A stretch of 10,052 nucleotides of DNA from Flavobacteriaceae bacterium UBA2000 (GTDB lineage Bacteria; Bacteroidota; Bacteroidia; Flavobacteriales; Flavobacteriaceae): positions 1-10,052 of the forward strand of contig DDCS01000135.1 of the NCBI GenBank assembly GCA_002335345.1. Reading direction: 5' to 3'. The position numbers and the translations under genes were made by a program. Positions 1 through 7,106 of the stretch are shown here, one piece after another (positions within the stretch are counted from its first letter, which is position 1; every line of letters begins with the position of its first letter). The notes under the pieces are model-generated. The model had not been told where the DNA came from. It worked only from the letters and a program-made list of their open reading frames with translations, and did no database searches.

Positions 1-1
1 T

Positions 2-379
2 GAGATCAACCTTACTGGAGCGCGTGTGGGTAATGCCCCTCAAACTCAGGTTGGTGCTGGTTTAAATCTTGATCTAATGAAGAATGTCACTGTAGACTTC
101 AACTGGATTTACAACAAGGACTTGTATGAGTTTGTTGATCCATCTGATGTTGCTGAGGCTGCTTTTGCCGGAGTGAAGTATCAAAATGAGCGTTTGAACC
201 CTTACAGCTTGTTTGATGGAGGTTTGACTTGGAACTTCATGTTTGGAGATCAAAAAGTTCAGTTCCGTAGCAACGTTTACAACTTGTTCAACAATGGATA
301 CGTAAACCAAAAAGATCCTTACGGATATTACTTGGGTATTCGTAGAACGTACAACGCTAGCTTGCGTTTGAATTTCTAA
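2..379 (+). CDS. TonB-dependent outer-membrane receptor, C-terminal part (5' end outside window)
   Basis: This is the end of an outer-membrane beta-barrel that takes up a ligand using TonB/ExbBD energy; the ligand cannot be told from this part. The frame is open from base 2, so the GTG at 26 is an internal valine codon and not a start. The 125 visible residues alternate hydrophobic and polar positions as transmembrane beta-strands do. They include the family's penultimate-strand signature NVYNLFNNGY, followed by a G-Y-Y-x-G-x-R-R-T segment and a final strand ending ASLRLNF. A terminal aromatic residue is the usual BAM insertion signal of outer-membrane barrels. Plug and N-terminal domains lie outside the window, so SusC-type versus other subfamilies cannot be decided. 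A strong terminator follows directly, so it ends its transcription unit. Confidence 0.9.
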   Translation, partial: EINLTGARVGNAPQTQVGAGLNLDLMKNVTVDFNWIYNKDLYEFVDPSDVAEAAFAGVKYQNERLNPYSLFDGGLTWNFMFGDQKVQFRSNVYNLFNNGYVNQKDPYGYYLGIRRTYNASLRLNF

Positions 380-396
380 TTCAAGAGAATGATTAG

Positions 397-429
397 AAAA
401 ACCGCCTCTCGTAGAGGCGGTTTTTTTTT
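397..429 (+). terminator. Intrinsic terminator after the first receptor gene
   Basis: A perfect 9-bp GC-rich stem (ACCGCCTCT at 401-409, AGAGGCGGT at 413-421) closes a CGT loop and runs into nine T residues (421-429). Four A residues at 397-400 precede the stem. It lies 21 nt past the receptor stop codon and separates it from the next gene. Confidence 0.93.
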
Positions 430-442
430 GCGTTCAATTCTC

Positions 443-450
443 TATCTTTG
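443..450 (+). promoter_or_regulatory. Bacteroidota -7 promoter element (TATCTTTG)
   Basis: TATCTTTG is an exact match to the Bacteroidota sigma-ABfr -7 consensus TAnnTTTG. It lies just after the upstream terminator and 21 nt before the ATG at 472, which predicts a leader of roughly 15-18 nt. A convincing -33 TTG at the usual 17-23 nt spacing is not seen; the nearest TTTG (427-430) is too close. The element covers the TTG at 448, which argues against that codon as a start. Confidence 0.6.
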
Positions 451-471
451 AGAAACCAAAAATTAATAGAT

Positions 472-912
472 ATGTATCCTACTGTTCAAATGTTGCACTC
501 CCTTTTGGCCTATGTGGTTTTGATTTTACTGCTCGTAGCGACGCTCAATGCCGTGGTAGGCTCCATCAAAAAAAGTGACTTTTCGCTTCGTGATTTTAAA
601 TTAACCTTATGGGCGCTAATCGCCACGCATACTCAAGTTGTTTTGGGCCTGGTGTTGTACTTTATTTCCCCATTAGGGATTAAATCATTTAGCAGCAATG
701 GGGCACAGGTCATGAAGGATGCGACCCTGCGTCTTTTTGCCGTAGAGCATATAAGTGTTATGATTATTGCTGCTGTGTTGCTTACTATTGGCTACGCTAA
801 ACAAAAGCGCTCAGAAGACAGTGCCGCTAAGTTTAAACGCATTAGCCTATTTTACGCCATAGCCCTTCTCCTAATTTTGAGTCGTATTCCATGGACGCAA
901 TGGCTCGCTTAG
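472..912 (+). CDS. Small four-helix membrane protein, cytochrome b-like
   Basis: A 146-aa integral membrane protein with four predicted helices at about residues 8-30, 46-67, 87-108 and 122-140. Histidines sit in or at the edge of the first three helices: H9 (LHSLL), H53 (THTQV) and H93 (VEHIS). They could ligate haem, and similar flavobacterial proteins are commonly labelled cytochrome B, but no haem function is shown here. The conserved look of the segments SPLGI, MKDATLR and AAKFKRI supports a real family. The ATG at 472 was chosen because a frame extension to TTG 448 would put the start inside the -7 promoter element. It forms a single-gene unit after a terminator. Its stop overlaps the convergent nuclease gene by 4 nt. 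The biochemical role is unknown. Confidence 0.85.
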   Translation: MYPTVQMLHSLLAYVVLILLLVATLNAVVGSIKKSDFSLRDFKLTLWALIATHTQVVLGLVLYFISPLGIKSFSSNGAQVMKDATLRLFAVEHISVMIIAAVLLTIGYAKQKRSEDSAAKFKRISLFYAIALLLILSRIPWTQWLA

Positions 913-2084
913 TCTGCGTGGTATTCTTCCTTATCTTGTTTTATTAGGGTTATATAAACCGGGAAATGATCGCTGAATCCTCCCATGAATTTACTGCCTT
1001 GCATACTGCGAAAGGGATATCCTTTAAAGCGTCCGTGGGGCGTAACTAAATAATTGGCCTTGTGTATTGCTGCTGATTTTAATCGCCAGTTTGAAGTTTT
1101 AGTGGAGAAATTATGGGTTAAAATTATTTGATCGAACAAAAACCATTGATCGCGAAAAGCCAAACTGCCGATGCCAGCGGAATACATTTTTTCCAGGGGA
1201 TTATAAAAGTCAGCGCCTTTATTGGGGGCGCCTTGGGCGCTGTTTCTAATATAGTCCCGGGAATCATAGGCACTTGATTGGATCACCTTTTGAATGCTGG
1301 GGTCATCAGGATTATCGTTAAAGTCGCCCATAATTACAATTTGACTTTGTGGATTAATCCGAAGAAGAGAATCCGCCACCCGTTTTGTGACCTTGGCTGC
1401 GCTCATACGCCTGGACGCACTTCTTTGCTTTCCGCCACTGCGCGAAGGCCAGTGATTTACTATGACATAAATTGGTTTTCCAAATAGGTCCCCCTCTACT
1501 AAGAGCTGATCCCTTGTCCAAAGGGGTTTGTCTTTTTCTTCATCATATAAGGGCACCGCAATGGAGCGGGTGTTCCGCGGATTAAAATGGGACTTTCGAT
1601 AAAGCAGTCCGACATCGACGCCCCGCAAATCGGGACTTTCATAATGAATCATGCCATAATCAATAGCGCTTAAGGCTTCCTGGCGCAACAAATCATGAAG
1701 TACCTGTCTGTTTTCGAGTTCGCATAAGCCTAATATTGATGGAATCACCGGGCCGATGTCTGCAATGGCTTTAGCCATATTAGCGAGCTTGGCCTGGTAT
1801 TTTTCATAGGTCCATCGATCAGCGCCTTCGGGAGTTCTATCATCGTCAAACTTCACGGGGTCGTCACTTGGGTGAAATAGATTCTCTAGGTTGTAAAAGG
1901 CGATGGTTATTTCTTGCGCTACCCCCCCAATACGCCGGTTATTGAACTCAGCGTTCATGGGCGTATCAACCTTCCTCGCGCGGGTTAATGGGGTGCTCTT
2001 CTCTGGGTCATTGCCTGGGCTTGGGGCTTGGGCAAAAAAGTTCAAGGGTAAATAGAGGCAGAGGGCAAGGCACTTGATATTCAT
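909..2084 (-). CDS. Secreted endonuclease/exonuclease/phosphatase (EEP) family protein
   Basis: A 391-aa metal-dependent phosphodiesterase/nuclease of the DNase I-like EEP superfamily. Residues 1-18 form a signal peptide, with likely cleavage at FFA-QAP. There is no lipobox and no obvious type IX sorting domain, so a periplasmic location is likely. A ~40-residue low-complexity linker follows. The catalytic landmarks are in family order: FYNLENLF (N65), CELEN (E122/E124, metal ligand), VNHWPSRSGG (H211), GDFND (D253, N255), FDQI (D318) and the terminal SDHFP (D372, H373). The set looks complete, so it should be active. Substrate could be DNA, RNA or another phosphodiester. It is divergent from the receptor operon across 118 bp and convergent with the cytochrome b-like gene. 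A run of seven G lies in codons 53-55 of the coding strand. The ATG at 2084 is preferred because it alone supplies the signal peptide. Confidence 0.92.
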   Translation of the reverse strand: MNIKCLALCLYLPLNFFAQAPSPGNDPEKSTPLTRARKVDTPMNAEFNNRRIGGVAQEITIAFYNLENLFHPSDDPVKFDDDRTPEGADRWTYEKYQAKLANMAKAIADIGPVIPSILGLCELENRQVLHDLLRQEALSAIDYGMIHYESPDLRGVDVGLLYRKSHFNPRNTRSIAVPLYDEEKDKPLWTRDQLLVEGDLFGKPIYVIVNHWPSRSGGKQRSASRRMSAAKVTKRVADSLLRINPQSQIVIMGDFNDNPDDPSIQKVIQSSAYDSRDYIRNSAQGAPNKGADFYNPLEKMYSAGIGSLAFRDQWFLFDQIILTHNFSTKTSNWRLKSAAIHKANYLVTPHGRFKGYPFRSMQGSKFMGGFSDHFPVYITLIKQDKEEYHAD

Positions 2085-2202
2085 AAATTGTCGTTTGTGT
2101 ATTCTTAAAAGGAGGCATCAAGGTAGACGAGAATTCGAAATTATTTTGTGAATAGTTTAGCTTAGACTGCTGAAAACTTCCCAGAGGTAATCCATATATT
2201 CC
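2085..2202. promoter_or_regulatory. Divergent intergenic region between EEP nuclease and receptor operon
   Basis: These 118 bp must hold the promoters for both divergent units. Only imperfect -7 elements are visible. On the + strand there is TATTTTG at 2142-2148, one base short of TAnnTTTG. On the - strand there is TACCTTG, read from 2125 to 2119, also one base short. Neither has a -33 TTG at good spacing. A GGAGG at 2111-2115 on the + strand has no start codon behind it. No operator-like inverted repeat was recognised. Confidence 0.35.
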
Positions 2203-5130
2203 ATGCGCTGGATTTATATACTTCTGCTTTTTGCCCCCAATTTATTTGGACAAGTACGCCTTGAGGGGCGTGTTATTGATGCCAAGCGCGGCTTGCCAAT
2301 ACCCCATGTAGTCATCAGAGATTCCCTTAATGGAACCATTGAGGCCATCAGTGAACCCAATGGCTTGTTTAGAATCGACATTTCTAAAATGGGAACAAAA
2401 ACGCCTACGGAGAACTTGCAACAAAATGCGGTTCAAATTGAAGCTGAAATAGGCCGCAGGGGCACTAAAATTTTAACGCTTATAGCGGAACACGATAATT
2501 ATCAAACTCAGGTTATTCCTATAGACAAAAGTCATTTAAACGCTCCCCTGGTTATTGCCTTGCAGTGGCAAGTTCAAGATCAGCTAGAGGTGGATCTCTC
2601 GAGCGGGATTTCAGAGTATGATGAATTTGTCGATCCAGGCATTATTTCAGGTCCGTTAAATGCCTATGGTGACCCATTAACTCAAGCCGAACAATTTGAC
2701 TTTGGCGCCGTTTTTTATAGTCCCTTGGGTGCGGGCCGTCATCAGCGTGGATTGTTTTTTCAAGGAATGAATTTGCGAGACCCCGTAAATGGATCGATAC
2801 AATGGAATATGCTGACTGGTTTAAATCAAGCCATGCGTTATCGCAAAAATCAAAATCAATTTGATCCAGAAAATGAAGGTTTCGGACAAGTGGGCGGGGT
2901 AACTTATGTCGGGGTGAGGCCTGACGAATTTAATCCAGGGACAAGAATTAAAACCCAATGGGCTAACCGAAGTTATCAATGGGGCTATAGTCTTCAACAG
3001 GTACTTCCCAAGCAAAATGGATGGTCTGCGTTGGGACTTGTTTCCGCGCGTGACGGTTTGAGTGGCTTGACCCAGGGGAATAGTTACAAGGCGTGGGGCG
3101 GTTTGATTTCCATTGAAAAGCAGCTCCCTAATGAAATTAGTTTAGGGCTCATGGCGGCTTATGCTCCCGTAACCAGGGGGATGAAGGCTCCGCTAACTCG
3201 AGAAGTGTTGAATTTGAAAGGCCACCGCTATAACCCCAATTGGGGATGGCAAAACAATCATTGGCGCAATTCTAGAGAGCGATTCAGCCGGATACCCATA
3301 GCGGTATTTAGTCTTTATGGCCCGCAGCACGCCTCAATGAAATGGGCGATCCAACTGGGTGCAGTCTCTGGGGTGTTTGGACAAAGCCGTCTCAATTATT
3401 CCTCGGGAGCGAATCCATTGGGCAATCATTACACCAAAATGCCGAGTTATTTTTTGAGTCAAAATCAGCTCACTTCTTATGACTATTATCGTTCCTATAT
3501 AAGCCGGCAAAAGTTTCAATCTGATGGACAAATCGCTTGGCCGGAACTCTATGCGGCAAATCGTTTGCGGCCTTTAGGGGACAGTCAATATTTGATTCAA
3601 AATGAGACGAGTAGGCTCAAAGAGTATCAGGTGCAATGGAATTTTAATTGGCGCATTAATCAAAGCCAAAATCTCAGCGTTAACCTATCAGGTCGTTGGA
3701 TTGAGCAGCGGCGCTATGCTGAGATTTCCGACTTGTTAGGGGGTGGGTTTTACCTGGATCGCAATAATTTCTATCAAGGCACTGATCCATCTGGGCAGTG
3801 GAACAACCTCGATTCAGCAGAGCAAGCTTTGGTAAAGGGCGATAAAATAGAGTATGATTACAGTTTGTTTGGGCAGTTCTACAGCGGTTTTGCACAATAT
3901 AGCCACGCATTGAAGCAAGGTCAAATTGCCATGAGTCTGGCGATCGACCGCAGTAGCTCGAAGCGGGTGGGACATATGCGGCATGGTATTTTTCATCAGG
4001 CGGGGGCTTCCTTAGGCCCGAGTGACGTTGAATTTCATCATGCGTTTAGAACTAAGCTTTATTGGGCCCATTATTGGCGCCCTAAACTCAGCAGTCAGGT
4101 TGCTATAGTCTATGATCAAGAATTGCCATTATTGGAGCAGACCTTTGTTTATTCGCGCTACCATAATGCCCGAAACGACATTAATCGCCCCCCTGAGCTC
4201 ATGGGACTTTTCGGGCAGTTGAGGTATCAGTCTCTGGGATTTGATTTGGTGATCAGGCCCTATGGGCACTATCAGAGATACGGCCGGCAAAACGGATTTT
4301 TTTATTCTGACCAGGTCCTTAGCTCACCAGAAAAAAGCGGTTTGGTTCAGCAACATTTATCGAACCTCAGTCAATTGGGTGTGGGAATCCGCTCGGGAAT
4401 AAAGGTCGTGATGGGCGAACGTTTGACCTGGACTGTGGCGCATATCATGAGTAGCCATCGCTATACAGGAAGGGGGAAACTATTTCTCTCAGGGACTAAT
4501 CTTGTTCAGGAGCAGTCTCCAAATTTAGCGGCCGCTGCGAGCCGTGTTCTTAGCGATGACTTTTTCGTAGAAAAAGGAAATAATCCTTTAAATATCACTT
4601 ATGGTCCTGTAATCTCAGACCTTGATCGTTTGGGTGCTCGTGATGTTTTTATCAATTCATATCGCCCATCAACGGGGCCTCAGCAGATTCTGCACACAAG
4701 CTTAACCTATCGGGATCCTTCCTTTTGGTGGGCCGGAATTGTTTGGTCACATTTCTCAGATCGATACGTTGGGTTGAGCGCACTGAGACGAAGTGAGGAT
4801 GCTTTTTTTCAGAATTCAAATGAATTAGGCCCAATGGCCTTGGGGGACCTCAGTTCGTTATGGCGACAAGAGAAACTTCCTGCGGTGACCCTCACTTCAA
4901 TAAAAATGGGGGTGTCGTGGCGCTTAAAAGAGTCCTTCATGAGCATTTTTGCCTCGGTACAAAATCTTTTTGATCGACCGTTTGTCTCTGGTGGTTTTGA
5001 GAGTTCGAGAAAGGTCTATCTCCCTGATTTGTCCCAAGACCAACAGCGGCCCTACGGCCCACTCTTTGGAAATAAATATTTTCCCGGCCTTGGCCGCAGT
5101 TATTACCTCACCTGTTCATTAAACTTTTAA
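2203..5130 (+). CDS. TonB-dependent receptor with carboxypeptidase-like regulatory domain
   Basis: A 975-aa outer-membrane transporter. Residues 1-16 form a signal peptide, with cleavage before Q17. Residues ~18-120 form a carboxypeptidase-regulatory-like beta-sandwich (LEGRVIDAKRGLPIPHVVI, then EPNGLFRIDI), typical of Bacteroidota receptors. Residues ~150-240 look like a divergent plug (LFFQGMNLRDPVNG, WNMLTGLNQAMRY, GFGQVGGVTYVGVRP). The rest is a large beta-barrel, with VQNLFDRPF near the end and a last strand ending YLTCSLNF. The plug and early-barrel pattern, including HRYNPNWGWQNNHWRNSRE, resembles a flavobacterial receptor family often found beside DUF5689 lipoproteins; this is from memory and was not searched. 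The lipoprotein gene starts 2 bp after its stop, so the two are surely co-transcribed. Ligand unknown; the neighbouring secreted EEP enzyme suggests a nucleic acid or phosphodiester. Length is normal for the class and the frame is intact. Confidence 0.92.
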   Translation: MRWIYILLLFAPNLFGQVRLEGRVIDAKRGLPIPHVVIRDSLNGTIEAISEPNGLFRIDISKMGTKTPTENLQQNAVQIEAEIGRRGTKILTLIAEHDNYQTQVIPIDKSHLNAPLVIALQWQVQDQLEVDLSSGISEYDEFVDPGIISGPLNAYGDPLTQAEQFDFGAVFYSPLGAGRHQRGLFFQGMNLRDPVNGSIQWNMLTGLNQAMRYRKNQNQFDPENEGFGQVGGVTYVGVRPDEFNPGTRIKTQWANRSYQWGYSLQQVLPKQNGWSALGLVSARDGLSGLTQGNSYKAWGGLISIEKQLPNEISLGLMAAYAPVTRGMKAPLTREVLNLKGHRYNPNWGWQNNHWRNSRERFSRIPIAVFSLYGPQHASMKWAIQLGAVSGVFGQSRLNYSSGANPLGNHYTKMPSYFLSQNQLTSYDYYRSYISRQKFQSDGQIAWPELYAANRLRPLGDSQYLIQNETSRLKEYQVQWNFNWRINQSQNLSVNLSGRWIEQRRYAEISDLLGGGFYLDRNNFYQGTDPSGQWNNLDSAEQALVKGDKIEYDYSLFGQFYSGFAQYSHALKQGQIAMSLAIDRSSSKRVGHMRHGIFHQAGASLGPSDVEFHHAFRTKLYWAHYWRPKLSSQVAIVYDQELPLLEQTFVYSRYHNARNDINRPPELMGLFGQLRYQSLGFDLVIRPYGHYQRYGRQNGFFYSDQVLSSPEKSGLVQQHLSNLSQLGVGIRSGIKVVMGERLTWTVAHIMSSHRYTGRGKLFLSGTNLVQEQSPNLAAAASRVLSDDFFVEKGNNPLNITYGPVISDLDRLGARDVFINSYRPSTGPQQILHTSLTYRDPSFWWAGIVWSHFSDRYVGLSALRRSEDAFFQNSNELGPMALGDLSSLWRQEKLPAVTLTSIKMGVSWRLKESFMSIFASVQNLFDRPFVSGGFESSRKVYLPDLSQDQQRPYGPLFGNKYFPGLGRSYYLTCSLNF

Positions 5131-5132
5131 AT

Positions 5133-6533
5133 ATGTTATTTAATTCAATTAAACAATGGCTTATTCTTAGCCCAATTTTATTTAGTTCTTGTGTCGAAAA
5201 CCAGTGGGTTCCGCCAGAAAAATTACACGAGCCATTTGTTCGGCCTGCGGAAGAGCTGATCTTGACGATTAATGATTTATTGGGTTTATATCAGCAACAA
5301 ATAGCTTTAGAGGACAATCCTATATTAGATTTAAACGCACACTCATCTAAGTTTCTAACGGGGGTTGTGATATCGAGTGATGCATCGGGAAATTACTACA
5401 AGGAACTCGTTATCCAAGATCGGGCAGAGAATCCAAGTGCTGGTTTGAGAGTTTTGGTCGATCACCCATCTTTAAGTGATCGTTTTGCGCCCGGTCATCA
5501 GATTTATATTGCCTTGCAGGGCCTTGACCTCGGGCCCGATCAGGAAATGTTGACCCTAGGGATAGAAGATGGTGGAAGAATAAAGGCCTTTGATCTTGAT
5601 CAAGACTACGGCTCCAGGGTGATACGTGACACGCTAATCCAACCGATTGTCCCGAAAATTTTGCCGCTGGCGGCACTTGATCGGTCTATGATGAATCAAT
5701 GGATCATGATTGAGGATGTCCAGTTTCATCGGGCCTTGGTGAGCGGTCAGAATATTGAGACATTTGCCGCTGGGGAAAATGACCGATATGATGGAAATCG
5801 GCTGATTGAGTCTTGCCTAGGGTCCGATCAGTTGATACTGCAAACCAGTGTTTTTGCCAATTTTCAAACACAAAAACTTCCGCAAGGACGAGGATTTCTC
5901 CAAGGAATATTGCAGTATGATTATTATGGAGAATATCCAGTTTTGGTGATCAATCGTGCTGAGGATGTGGTGATGGAATCGCCGCAACGATGCGACCCAG
6001 AGGTCCTTCAATGCACAGATCCGGAGGGTTCGTCACGACTTTTTCAACGATATGATTTTGAAAATGTGGAGGATTTGGAAGGACTTATAGCCGCTGGTTG
6101 GCGCCTTGTCTCCAATACATCAAATCCATTGTGGGATTTCGGAACTTACTCTGGGAACCGTTATCTTTTAATCGATGGGAGAGAAAGCGACTCAGATACC
6201 TTGAGGACCAAACTCATTAGCCCAGTGATTGAGATACCTGCTCAAACGCAGGAGCTCACTCTTGAGTTAGACGTCCAGGTCAATTTCGCTCAAGGCATAC
6301 CGTTGTCTTTGTATATTGGACAAGTTCAGCAGGACCAGATAAATTGGACTCTGTTAGATTATACTATGCCCATTGGGCCAGCGAATACTTATGGAAGCTT
6401 CCAGACAGTAGGGCCGATCAGCATAAACTGTATCGCCTCACCTCTTGTATTAGGGCTTGATTATAGCCAGTTATCAGAGTATGATCGCACGCGTTACCAC
6501 CTTGACAATATTGAATGGCGGGTGTGGCCTTAA
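5133..6533 (+). CDS. DUF5689-type surface lipoprotein with C-terminal jelly-roll (choice-of-anchor J-like) domain
   Basis: A 466-aa probable lipoprotein partner of the preceding receptor. Residues 1-19 form a signal peptide ending LFSS before C20. The lipobox is acceptable but has F at -3 rather than L. Residues ~40-280 fit DUF5689. Two OB-fold-like segments are visible, at ~72-145 (FLTGVVISSDASGNYYKELV, then LRVLVD and GHQIYIALQG) and ~186-280 (NQWIMIEDVQF, then GFLQGILQYDYYGEYPVLVI). Residues ~306-466 (YDFENVEDLEGLIAAGWRLV, FGTYSGNRYLLIDG, LISPVIEI) look like a choice-of-anchor J/MAM-like jelly-roll. In SusCD-like logic it would be the ligand-capturing lid on the receptor, and an OB-fold would suit a nucleic-acid ligand (inference). 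It sits 2 bp after the receptor stop. Its stop overlaps the convergent frr stop by 4 nt with no terminator. Confidence 0.85.
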   Translation: MLFNSIKQWLILSPILFSSCVENQWVPPEKLHEPFVRPAEELILTINDLLGLYQQQIALEDNPILDLNAHSSKFLTGVVISSDASGNYYKELVIQDRAENPSAGLRVLVDHPSLSDRFAPGHQIYIALQGLDLGPDQEMLTLGIEDGGRIKAFDLDQDYGSRVIRDTLIQPIVPKILPLAALDRSMMNQWIMIEDVQFHRALVSGQNIETFAAGENDRYDGNRLIESCLGSDQLILQTSVFANFQTQKLPQGRGFLQGILQYDYYGEYPVLVINRAEDVVMESPQRCDPEVLQCTDPEGSSRLFQRYDFENVEDLEGLIAAGWRLVSNTSNPLWDFGTYSGNRYLLIDGRESDSDTLRTKLISPVIEIPAQTQELTLELDVQVNFAQGIPLSLYIGQVQQDQINWTLLDYTMPIGPANTYGSFQTVGPISINCIASPLVLGLDYSQLSEYDRTRYHLDNIEWRVWP

Positions 6534-7084
6534 ACCTTCATGATTTCCGCTTCTTTATTGCTGAAAATCTGATCGATTTTTTGGATGTGCTTGTCGGTAA
6601 GTGCTTGAATATCGACTTCGAGATTCTTTTTTAAGTCCTCAGAGATATCAAGCGCTTTGATTTCATTATTGGCATGCTTGCGTTCGTTGCGTATACCGAC
6701 CTTGGCATCTTCAGCCTCGGCTTTGGCTTGCTTGGCTAAATCTCGTCTGCGCTCTTCGGTAAGGGGCGGAACACTGATAATTACACTCTCGCCATTGTTC
6801 ATCGGGTTGAACCCGAGATTGGCTATCATGATCCCTTTTTCGATTTCTGTAATCAAGGACTTTTCAAAGGGCTGTACAGTTATGGTCATCCCATCCGGGG
6901 TATTGATATTCGATACTTGATTGAGTGGTGTAGGGTTGCCGTAATATTCAACCATAACGCCATTAAGCATCGCTGGTGAGGCTTTGCCTGCGCGTATAGT
7001 CGTGTATTTTTTCTCCAAATGAACCAATACTTTACCCATAGCCTCGTGGGCTGAGTCAACGATAAATTCTATCTCTTCTTCCAT
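6530..7084 (-). CDS. frr: Ribosome recycling factor
   Basis: RRF, 184 aa, the usual length. Together with EF-G it splits post-termination ribosomes into subunits in the cytoplasm. The family layout is complete. Helix 1 carries EKKYTTIRAGKASPAMLNG (residues 24-42). The small domain II follows, at ~31-105 (TPLNQVSNI, TITVQPFEKS, SVPPLTEERR). The long C-terminal helices contain AKVGIRNERKHAN, with R132 at the same position as the essential Arg132 of the E. coli protein. The start is ATG at 7084 with no Shine-Dalgarno sequence. It lies 22 nt behind pyrH, so the two form an operon. Its 3' end overlaps the lipoprotein gene tail-to-tail by 4 nt, and no intrinsic terminator is seen, so its transcript probably runs antisense into that gene. 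Confidence 0.98.
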   Translation of the reverse strand: MEEEIEFIVDSAHEAMGKVLVHLEKKYTTIRAGKASPAMLNGVMVEYYGNPTPLNQVSNINTPDGMTITVQPFEKSLITEIEKGIMIANLGFNPMNNGESVIISVPPLTEERRRDLAKQAKAEAEDAKVGIRNERKHANNEIKALDISEDLKKNLEVDIQALTDKHIQKIDQIFSNKEAEIMKV

Positions 7085-7106
7085 GATAAATGACTTTTTA
7101 AAACGC

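Noticed and set aside
448..471. TTG start at 448 giving an 8-residue longer cytochrome b-like protein
   Set aside because: It falls inside the exact -7 promoter element, and the ATG at 472 gives a normal short N terminus before helix 1.
1278..1487. Short + strand open frame inside the EEP gene
   Set aside because: It is antisense to a conserved catalytic region, with no recognisable protein pattern.
2109..2125. GGAGG in the divergent spacer as a ribosome binding site for a small gene
   Set aside because: No start codon with an open frame follows at a useful distance, and Shine-Dalgarno use is rare in this phylum.
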